The position numbers were made by a program, and so were the translations under genes. Below the pieces are notes generated by a model. It did no database searches and was not told the DNA's origin. It worked only from the letters and a program-made list of their open reading frames with translations. From NCBI GenBank assembly GCA_023393575.1, contig JAEWKX010000041.1, forward strand, positions 1 through 5,101: a stretch of DNA of 5,101 bases, written 5' to 3'. Positions 1 through 5,101 of the stretch are shown piece after piece. Each line of letters begins with the position of its first letter. The stretch's first letter is position 1. This DNA comes from Pseudomonadota bacterium (GTDB lineage Bacteria; Pseudomonadota; Alphaproteobacteria; Rhizobiales; Rhizobiaceae).

Positions 1-759
1 CCCATGCGCTCCGGGGAACCAGACCTGCCTCAGCGTCCCGTCCCAGCCTTCAGGCTTCTCCCAGAGCGTCGGCAGGAAGCTCTGGCGAAATTCATCCAGT
101 GCCACGGCATGGCGGGCATGGCGGACGACCGGCCCGAGGGTGGTATTGTGGAAACGGTGGTTCTCGGGATCGTCGAGGAGATTGAGGAGCGCCATGTCGT
201 CAGGAATGCCGAGCGAGCCGACGGTATCCCAGACGCCGATGAAATGGATCGGCGTGCGACCGGCCGGAGATTCGCCGGCCTTCGCGTGATGGAAGGCGTG
301 CCTCGCCGAGGCCCTGATGCGCCCCGGCTTTTCCTGCCGGTAGGCGTCGAAGATCTTCTGGACCTCGTCCCACGCATCCTTGGGGCGCCCCTTGAACGTC
401 GAAAGATCCAGCAACCCGCAGAGGGAGATCATGCCGCCGAGACTCCGCACGGTATAGGCGCCGCGGCTGAAGCCGAAGAGCCAGATGCGGTCGCCTTCGC
501 GATAGTTGCGGGCCAGCCAGTTGTAGGCGCTCATGATGTTGAGGCCGAGACCCTTGCCGGTGCCGCCGCCCAGGGCGCGATTGATCCAGGTCCCGTCGGT
601 CCCCACGCCGGGATGATAGTAGAATTTCTGCTCCTGCCCGCCGGCATCGACCCGTGCCAGCGCGTTGTAGAGCTTCACCACGTTGGTGGGACTGGGCAGT
701 CCGTCCTCCATGGCATCGGGCGTGTTCCATGTCCCGTCGCAGCAGACGATGATGTTCAT
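1..759 (-). CDS. DUF2235 domain protein (alpha/beta-hydrolase-like, Tle1-related), 3' end missing
   Basis: The minus strand is open from an ATG at 757-759 to the window edge, giving 253 residues with no stop. It begins MNIIVCCDGTWN, the usual N-terminus of DUF2235 proteins, with DGTWN at residues 8-12. GFSRGAYT at 96-103 is the nucleophile elbow, so Ser98 is the predicted nucleophile. GVWDTVGSLG at 175-184 carries the likely catalytic Asp178. The fragment stops inside WFPGAHG (247-253), the start of the family's WFPGxHxDVGGGY motif, so His252 would complete the triad. No signal peptide or membrane segment is visible in this part, which suggests a cytoplasmic protein. The family includes type VI secretion phospholipase effectors (Tle1), but many members stand alone, and no vgrG, PAAR or immunity gene is visible here. 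A lipase/esterase role is therefore inferred from family motifs, and the substrate is unknown. The gene is divergent from fhs. A G-rich stretch (764-770, GGGGGGA on the minus strand) could be its ribosome binding site. Confidence 0.9.
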   Translation of the reverse strand, partial: MNIIVCCDGTWNTPDAMEDGLPSPTNVVKLYNALARVDAGGQEQKFYYHPGVGTDGTWINRALGGGTGKGLGLNIMSAYNWLARNYREGDRIWLFGFSRGAYTVRSLGGMISLCGLLDLSTFKGRPKDAWDEVQKIFDAYRQEKPGRIRASARHAFHHAKAGESPAGRTPIHFIGVWDTVGSLGIPDDMALLNLLDDPENHRFHNTTLGPVVRHARHAVALDEFRQSFLPTLWEKPEGWDGTLRQVWFPGAHG

Positions 760-786
760 CGGGTCCCCCCCAAGCCGCAGTAGGAG

Positions 787-814
787 AGTATCTGCATCTT
801 GAGGTGAAGATCAA
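787..814 (-). promoter_or_regulatory. Candidate sigma70-type promoter for the DUF2235 gene
   Basis: On the minus strand TTGATC (809-814) and GATACT (787-792) are 16 bp apart. Each matches four of six bases of the -35 and -10 consensus. The -10 lies about 27 bp upstream of the DUF2235 start codon, a reasonable distance for a short leader. Matches this weak occur by chance, so this is only a candidate. No comparably good promoter for fhs was found in the same gap: TAGAAT at 834-839 on the plus strand is a good -10 but lacks a matching -35. Confidence 0.3.
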
Positions 815-910
815 GCGGGATTGCACCGTTAAGTAGAATCTGCGCGTGTCATGCCGGCCGGGAGCTTGCCAGATGATCGGCCCTGTGGCCAATTCGCGGT
901 CGAGAGAGCA

Positions 911-927
911 GAGGGACCAGGACATTG
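911..927 (+). promoter_or_regulatory. Ribosome binding site and TTG start of fhs
   Basis: GAGGGA at 911-916 lies 8 nt before TTG at 925-927. No ATG or GTG in this frame gives a better start: the next in-frame ATG is residue 19, which would remove the conserved N-terminal stretch KSDIEIA. The purine-rich site and the family N-terminus together favour TTG. Confidence 0.7.
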
Positions 928-2601
928 GCGGTAAAGTCCGACATCGAGATCGCGCGTGTGGCGCGCAAGAAGCCGATCATGGAGGTGGCCGACCGGCTCG
1001 GCATCCCCGTGGAGCATCTGGCGCCCTACGGGCATGACAAGGCGAAGGTCGGGGCGGCGTTCATCCGCTCGCTCGGCGACAGGCCGGACGGCAGACTGAT
1101 CCTGGTCACCGCCATCAACCCGACGCCGGCGGGCGAGGGCAAGACGACCACCACGGTCGGCCTCGTCGACGGGCTGAACCGTATCGGCAGGCGCGCCGTC
1201 GTCTGCATCCGCGAGCCGTCGCTCGGCCCCTCCTTCGGGATGAAGGGCGGGGCGGCGGGCGGTGGGCATGCGCAGGTCATCCCGATGGAGGACATCAACC
1301 TCCACTTCACCGGCGACTTCCATGCCATAACCTCGGCGCACAACCTGCTCGCGGCGATGATCGACAACCACGTCTACTGGGGCAACGCGCTCGACATCGA
1401 CGTGCGGCGGATCACCTGGCGGCGGGCGATGGACATGAACGACCGGGCGCTGAGGCACATGGTCGGCGCGCTCGGCGGGGTTGCGAACGGGTTCCCGCGC
1501 GAATGCGGCTTCGACATCACGGTCGCCTCGGAGGTGATGGCGATCCTTTGCCTGGCGGAGAGTTTCGAGGACCTGGAGCGGCGGCTTGGTTCGATCATCG
1601 TCGCCTATCGGCGCGACAGGTCGCCGGTCTTCGCCCGCGACCTGAAGGCCGACGGTGCGATGGCCGTGCTGCTGAAGGACGCCATGCAGCCGAACCTGGT
1701 GCAGACGCTGGAGAACAACCCGGCCTTCGTGCATGGCGGGCCGTTCGCCAACATCGCCCACGGCTGCAATTCGGTCATCGCCACCAAGACGGCGCTGAAG
1801 CTCGGCGACTACGTGGTGACGGAGGCGGGCTTCGGGGCGGATCTCGGGGCGGAGAAGTTCTTCGACATCAAGTGCCGAAAGGCCGGTCTCACGCCTTCGG
1901 CCGCGGTGATCGTCGCCACCGTGCGGGCGCTGAAGATGAACGGCGGGGTGAGGAAGGAGGACCTCGGTGCGGAGGACGTGGCGGCGCTGACGCGGGGATG
2001 CGCCAATCTCGGACGGCATATCGCCAACGTCCGGCGCTTCGGCGTGCCGGTGGTGGTGGCGATCAACCACTTCACCTCCGATACGCAAGCCGAGGTGGCG
2101 GCGGTGAAGGACTATGCGTCGCGCCACGGCGTCGACGCCATCCTCTGCCGCCACTGGGCGGAGGGTTCCGCCGGCATCGAGGAACTGGCGGAGCGCGTGG
2201 CGGAGCTCGCCGACAGCGGGCAGGCGGAATTCCGGCCGCTCTACCCGGACGACATGCCGCTGATGGAGAAGATCGAGACGGTGGCGTCGAAGATCTATCA
2301 TGCCGGCGAGGTGACGGCCGACAAGGCGGTGCGCGACCAGCTGAAGGCCTGGGAGGCGGCCGGCTACGGCCATCTGCCCGTCTGCATGGCGAAGACGCAG
2401 TATTCCTTCTCCACCGACCCGAACCTGCGCGGCGCGCCGGAGGGCCATGTGGTGCCGGTGCGCGAAGTGCGGCTTGCCGCCGGCGCAGGCTTCGTGGTCG
2501 CCATCACCGGCGAGATCATGACCATGCCGGGCCTGCCGAGCTCACCCTCGGCGGAAAGGATTTTCCTGAACCGGGACGGGTATATAGAGGGGCTTTCTTG
2601 A
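925..2601 (+). CDS. fhs: Formate-tetrahydrofolate ligase (10-formyl-THF synthetase)
   Basis: The enzyme catalyses formate + ATP + tetrahydrofolate to 10-formyl-THF + ADP + phosphate in the cytoplasm, supplying one-carbon units for purine and formyl-methionyl-tRNA synthesis. The 558 residues match the usual length of about 555-560. Visible motifs, in order, are the N-terminal KSDIEIA (4-10), the P-loop-like [10 protein letters not shown] (66-75) for ATP, the family signature [13 protein letters not shown] (105-117; the position before AQ is His here, where I recall Tyr as common), VASEVMAIL (200-208, second signature), [10 protein letters not shown] (about 271-280), KMNGGV (337-342), [13 protein letters not shown] (487-499) and EIMTMPGLP (530-538). 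The frame is intact to a TGA at 2599-2601. Translation starts at TTG behind GAGGGA. No other folate gene (folD, purU) lies in the window. The gene is divergent from the DUF2235 gene, and the next gene downstream, 225 bp away, has no evident link to folate. The assignment is secure. Long open frames on the opposite strand here are a by-product of high GC. Confidence 0.98.
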   Translation: MAVKSDIEIARVARKKPIMEVADRLGIPVEHLAPYGHDKAKVGAAFIRSLGDRPDGRLILVTAINPTPAGEGKTTTTVGLVDGLNRIGRRAVVCIREPSLGPSFGMKGGAAGGGHAQVIPMEDINLHFTGDFHAITSAHNLLAAMIDNHVYWGNALDIDVRRITWRRAMDMNDRALRHMVGALGGVANGFPRECGFDITVASEVMAILCLAESFEDLERRLGSIIVAYRRDRSPVFARDLKADGAMAVLLKDAMQPNLVQTLENNPAFVHGGPFANIAHGCNSVIATKTALKLGDYVVTEAGFGADLGAEKFFDIKCRKAGLTPSAAVIVATVRALKMNGGVRKEDLGAEDVAALTRGCANLGRHIANVRRFGVPVVVAINHFTSDTQAEVAAVKDYASRHGVDAILCRHWAEGSAGIEELAERVAELADSGQAEFRPLYPDDMPLMEKIETVASKIYHAGEVTADKAVRDQLKAWEAAGYGHLPVCMAKTQYSFSTDPNLRGAPEGHVVPVREVRLAAGAGFVVAITGEIMTMPGLPSSPSAERIFLNRDGYIEGLS

Positions 2602-2658
2602 GGAGAGGGTTCAGCTGATGCGGTAGCCGGGGGCGGATTGCGGACAAAGGAGGGAAGG

Positions 2659-2686
2659 GCAGCCAAGGCAGCTTTGCATTGGCTGC
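2659..2686. repeat. Inverted repeat (stem-loop) downstream of fhs
   Basis: GCAGCCAA (2659-2666) and TTGGCTGC (2679-2686) are perfect 8-bp arms. Inside the 12-nt loop, GCA (2668-2670) can pair with TGC (2675-2677) around a GCTT tetraloop, after a single G-A mismatch. The structure starts 57 nt after the fhs stop and ends about 140 nt before the GNAT-Rnk start. No T-run follows on the plus strand, so it is not a standard intrinsic terminator. It could be an mRNA 3'-end stabiliser, a Rho-linked end or a protein-binding palindrome. Nothing in the sequence decides between these. Confidence 0.45.
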
Positions 2687-2813
2687 ATATCAGAATGCGC
2701 TTCTCCTCTGGCCTTTGCGGGTCGATCCTTGCTAAAGGTCCGCCTTCTGTTTTCAGTATTCACCGAAAGAACCAGCACGGCGAAGACCGTGACAGGCTTT
2801 CATTCTTGCGACC

Positions 2814-2818
2814 GAAGG
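2814..2818 (+). promoter_or_regulatory. Ribosome binding site that sets the GNAT-Rnk start
   Basis: GAAGG at 2814-2818 lies 8 nt before ATG at 2827-2829. The frame is open further upstream to 2638, but the extra 63 residues resemble no GNAT N-terminus and no good ribosome binding site precedes that upstream start. The domain begins naturally at MNKPFISLRP. Confidence 0.65.
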
Positions 2819-2826
2819 TGGCGAAG

Positions 2827-3738
2827 ATGAACAAGCCTTTTATCTCGTTGCGTCCAGAAATCACCCGGACGCACGCATTCACCCTGATGGACTGGTTGGA
2901 GGACGAACGCGTCACGCGCTACCTGAGCGATTCAAGCGGCGTGTCCCGGTTCATCGCTCAGGCCATCGATCGAGCCCAGATGCCGATCCTGACACACCTG
3001 TTCAATCAGGGGGGCCGCTTCTTCATGGCCTACGACCAGAGCGATCGCCCGGTCGGCTTCGTCCGCCTGGTCAAGAGCGGTGCCGATTGCGAAATCGTCC
3101 TGGTCGTGGGCGACCGCGATAATTGGGGGCAAGGGCTTGGTGGAAGCACCATCCGCGAGGGCCTGAAGCTCGCCTTCCTCGACATGCGCGCTGAAAACGT
3201 CATCGCCAAGATCCACCCCAACAATACGCGTTCGCTGAAGGGTTTCGAGCGCTGCGGCTTTCATGTTCAACGCGAGGCACCGGCGCTCACATCCCTGACC
3301 CTGAGCGCCGGCCGCTATCTTCAGCTTCTGCGGGACGGCGCGATGGCAGGTTCTCCCGAGATCTATGTGACCGAGATCGACAAGGCGCGGCTCCAGAGCC
3401 TGATGGCGTTCGAGGAAGAGACGCCGAGGGCGGACCTCGAACACGAGATCGAACGCGCCATCGTCGTCGCGCCCCAGCGTGTTGCCCGCGATGTCGTGAC
3501 CATGAATTCCAGGGTCGTCCTGCATCTTGACGACGAGCAGGAGGACGTCACCCTTGTTTATCCGCAAGATGCCGACAACCGCGCGCGAAAACTGTCGATC
3601 CTCTCCGACATCGGCACGGCCATCCTGGGCTATCAGGAAGGTGACGCCATAGACTGGATGGTGACGGACCGCACGCGCCGCATCCGGATTGAGAGGGTGA
3701 TCTACCAACCGGAATCGTCCGGCGATCTTCATCTCTAG
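2827..3738 (+). CDS. GNAT N-acetyltransferase fused to Rnk-type (nucleoside diphosphate kinase regulator) domain
   Basis: This 303-residue protein has two domains. Residues about 5-165 form a GNAT acetyltransferase of the RimJ/RimL type: GFVRLV (77-82) is a core strand, NWGQGLGGSTI (99-109) is the acetyl-CoA pyrophosphate-binding loop (motif A), and HPNNTRSLKGFERCGF (130-145) is the typical Asn-containing motif B ending in CGF. Residues about 178-303 match Rnk: IYVTEIDKARLQSLM opens a short helical region, VTMNSRVVLHL (224-234) begins the GreA/Rnk C-terminal fold, and DVTLVYPQDAD (240-250), SILSDIGTAILGY (257-269) and IERVIYQPE (288-296) follow. Rnk binds near the RNA polymerase secondary channel and affects nucleoside diphosphate kinase levels in E. 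coli. GNAT enzymes transfer acetyl groups from acetyl-CoA to amines. The acetylation target is unknown, and a transcription-linked role is inference. No signal peptide or membrane segment is seen. I recall this fusion being annotated in alphaproteobacteria as a bifunctional protein, so the architecture is not new, but its function appears uncharacterised. Confidence 0.9.
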   Translation: MNKPFISLRPEITRTHAFTLMDWLEDERVTRYLSDSSGVSRFIAQAIDRAQMPILTHLFNQGGRFFMAYDQSDRPVGFVRLVKSGADCEIVLVVGDRDNWGQGLGGSTIREGLKLAFLDMRAENVIAKIHPNNTRSLKGFERCGFHVQREAPALTSLTLSAGRYLQLLRDGAMAGSPEIYVTEIDKARLQSLMAFEEETPRADLEHEIERAIVVAPQRVARDVVTMNSRVVLHLDDEQEDVTLVYPQDADNRARKLSILSDIGTAILGYQEGDAIDWMVTDRTRRIRIERVIYQPESSGDLHL

Positions 3739-3878
3739 CCGCGCTGCGTAGACCGCCTGCCGGAGTTGATCGCCGCCCATGCCCGGTTCGGAAGGATGTC
3801 CGCAATTGATGCAGAACTGCCGTCAGCCATCGTGACTCGGGTGGTGGCCTGCGTTCATAACTCAGCCGGGAGGGCCGC

Positions 3879-3903
3879 GGCGGAAGCGACTGCAGCTTCC
3901 GCC
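3879..3903 (-). terminator. GC-rich hairpin in the convergent gap, probable terminator of the chemoreceptor gene
   Basis: GGCGGAAGC (3879-3887) and GCTTCCGCC (3895-3903) are perfect 9-bp arms around a 7-nt loop. The hairpin begins 16 nt beyond the chemoreceptor stop codon, a typical terminator distance. It is 140 nt beyond the GNAT-Rnk stop, so it could also block read-through from that side. Neither strand has a T-run after the stem, so termination by the classical intrinsic mechanism is uncertain. Confidence 0.5.
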
Positions 3904-3919
3904 TCAGTCTCAGCCTGCC

Positions 3920-5101
3920 TCAGAATTCCTCCCAGCTGTCGTTGCTGACGGCGACGGCGGCGGAGCCCTTGGCCGAGAAGGCGTTGGCGATCTTGCCCAT
4001 CATGCCGCGGGCGGGCGAGGTGACCGGGGCGGACCTGGCACCCGCCTTGGCGACCGGCTTGGTCGTCTGCTGCGATGCCGGCTGGTAGGCCGCCGTGCCG
4101 CCCAGCTGGAACTGGCCGATCAGCCCGCGCAGGCGGCCGGCCTCGTTGGCGAGGGTGGCGCCGGCGGCATTGGCCTCTTCCACCATGGCGGCGTTCTGCT
4201 GGGTCACCTGGTCCATCTGGTTGACGGCGGTGTTGACCTCCGACAAGCCGACCGACTGTTCGCGCGCCGACGTGGCGATCGCGTCCATGTGCTGGTTGAT
4301 GGTGACGATATAGCTCTCGATCGTCTTCAGCGCTTCGCCGGTGTCGCTGACCAGCTTGACGCCGTTGCCCACCTCGGCGGACGAGTTGCGGATCAGGTCC
4401 TTGATCTCCTTGGCCGCGGTGGCCGACCGCTGTGCCAGTTCGCGGACCTCCTGGGCGACGACGGCAAAACCCTTGCCGGCTTCGCCTGCGCGGGCCGCCT
4501 CGACGCCGGCATTGAGCGCCAGCAGGTTGGTCTGGAAGGCGATGTCGTCGATGACGCCGATGATGTTGGAGATCTGGCTGGACGACTGCTCGATCTTGCC
4601 CATGGCATCGACGGCATTGGCGACGACGGCGCCGGACTGGCGGGCGCTGTCATTGGCCTGGATGGCGACGGTGCGGGCCTCCTCGGCGCGCTTGGAGGAG
4701 TTCGCCACATTGGTGGTGATCTGGTCGAGGGCGGCAGCCGTCTCTTCCAGCGAGGCGGCCTGCTGCTCGGTGCGCTTCGACAGGTCCTCGGCGCTCTGGC
4801 TGATCTCGCGCGATCCGCTGTCGATGGAGCCGGTGGATTCGGCAACGGCCGCCATGGTTTCGCGAAGCTGCATGACCGAGCGGTTGAAGTCCTCGCGCAG
4901 GCCTTCGAATTCCTCGGCAAAGGACTGCGTCAGCTGGAAGCCGAGATTGCCGGCGGAAAGCTGCTTCAGGCCATCGGCCAAGCCCGTGGTTGCCTGTGCC
5001 ATGGCTTCGGCGCGGATGCGCTCCTGCTCCGCGGCGCGGCGGCGCTGTTCTTCCGACTGCGAGCGCTGGGCACTGGCCTCCTGCTCGAGCCGGCGGTTCT
5101 C
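3920..5101 (-). CDS. Methyl-accepting chemotaxis protein, C-terminal part (5' end missing)
   Basis: The minus strand is open from the window edge to a TGA at 3920-3922, giving 393 C-terminal residues. Translation continues in frame upstream of the Met at 5000-5002, so that Met is not the start. Residues 1-34 are a charged, Glu/Arg/Gln-rich coiled-coil linker. About 35-85 (GLKQLSAGNLGFQL and after) resembles a HAMP domain, probably a second one, as in many rhizobial receptors. A long antiparallel coiled coil follows, with methylation-region sequences around QQAASLEETAAALDQIT (113-129) and QQNAAMVEEANAA (301-313). The signalling tip runs from about 184 to 226 and includes IAFQTNLLALN and GKGFAVVAQEVRELAQRS, where CheA and CheW bind. 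After about 331 comes a flexible Ala/Pro/Gln/Ser/Thr-rich tail of about 60 residues, with a possible amphipathic helix at GMMGKIANAFSA, ending NDSWEEF. That end resembles the WxxF pentapeptide that tethers CheR and CheB. The sensor and membrane segments lie outside the window, so the ligand cannot be guessed. Confidence 0.95.
   Translation of the reverse strand, partial: ENRRLEQEASAQRSQSEEQRRRAAEQERIRAEAMAQATTGLADGLKQLSAGNLGFQLTQSFAEEFEGLREDFNRSVMQLRETMAAVAESTGSIDSGSREISQSAEDLSKRTEQQAASLEETAAALDQITTNVANSSKRAEEARTVAIQANDSARQSGAVVANAVDAMGKIEQSSSQISNIIGVIDDIAFQTNLLALNAGVEAARAGEAGKGFAVVAQEVRELAQRSATAAKEIKDLIRNSSAEVGNGVKLVSDTGEALKTIESYIVTINQHMDAIATSAREQSVGLSEVNTAVNQMDQVTQQNAAMVEEANAAGATLANEAGRLRGLIGQFQLGGTAAYQPASQQTTKPVAKAGARSAPVTSPARGMMGKIANAFSAKGSAAVAVSNDSWEEF

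Noticed and set aside
829..2448. A 539-codon open frame on the minus strand opposite fhs.
   Set aside because: It is antisense to a clearly conserved gene, its translation is rich in His, Arg, Asp and Val in the way GC-rich shadow frames are, and it shows no recognisable domain.
1503..2618. A 371-codon plus-strand frame within fhs.
   Set aside because: It is an out-of-frame shadow of fhs with a low-complexity Gly/Arg-rich translation.
2712..2738. CCTTT and AAAGG arms upstream of the GNAT-Rnk gene as a second stem-loop.
   Set aside because: The pairing is only 5 bp plus 2 bp past a bulge, around a long loop, which is expected by chance.
2729..2757. TTGCTA followed by TTCAGT at 17 bp as a promoter for the GNAT-Rnk gene.
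   Set aside because: The -10 element matches the consensus too poorly to report as a feature.
2638..2826. An upstream extension of the GNAT-Rnk frame by 63 codons.
   Set aside because: The extra residues do not look like a domain, and the ATG at 2827 has a good ribosome binding site and matches the expected domain start.
2932..3780. A 282-codon minus-strand frame opposite the GNAT-Rnk gene.
   Set aside because: It is antisense to a gene with two recognisable domains and has no motif of its own.
3739..3948. The frame stays open for 69 codons after the GNAT-Rnk TAG, which could suggest stop-codon read-through or a small gene.
   Set aside because: The Rnk domain is complete before the TAG, the extension runs through the hairpin and into the opposing chemoreceptor gene, and no ribosome binding site or domain was recognised.
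4393..4920. A 175-codon minus-strand frame rich in Pro, Ser and Arg.
   Set aside because: It is an out-of-frame shadow of the chemoreceptor coding sequence.

Overview
The window is high-GC DNA with the look of an alphaproteobacterium, most likely in the Rhizobiales. The clues are the methyl-accepting chemotaxis protein, which has a rhizobial-style charged linker, an apparent extra HAMP-like segment and a WxxF C-terminus, and a GNAT-Rnk fusion protein of a kind I recall from this group. The genus cannot be fixed from the sequence alone. It reads as ordinary chromosomal DNA: I see no IS element, tRNA, CRISPR array or phage gene.

Layout from left to right. Positions 1-759 (minus strand) hold the first 253 residues of a DUF2235-family alpha/beta-hydrolase-like protein, cut by the window edge. 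A 165-bp gap follows. Positions 925-2601 (plus strand) hold a complete formate-tetrahydrofolate ligase (fhs) starting at TTG. After a 225-bp gap containing a stem-loop, positions 2827-3738 (plus) encode a 303-residue protein joining a GNAT acetyltransferase domain to a Rnk/GreA-type C-terminal domain. A convergent 181-bp gap contains a GC-rich hairpin. Positions 3920-5101 (minus) hold the last 393 residues of a methyl-accepting chemotaxis protein, cut by the other window edge.

The genes do not form an obvious operon or single pathway. fhs serves one-carbon metabolism, the chemoreceptor serves motility signalling, the DUF2235 protein is a predicted hydrolase, and the GNAT-Rnk protein probably combines acetylation with contact to RNA polymerase. 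The DUF2235 gene and fhs are divergent; the GNAT-Rnk gene and the chemoreceptor are convergent. fhs and the GNAT-Rnk gene point the same way, but 225 bp separate them, so they are probably transcribed independently.

I did not find a convincing undescribed multi-gene system. The item most worth a second look is the GNAT-Rnk fusion. Next are the nearly complete catalytic motifs of the DUF2235 protein and the CheR/CheB-tether-like tail of the chemoreceptor.
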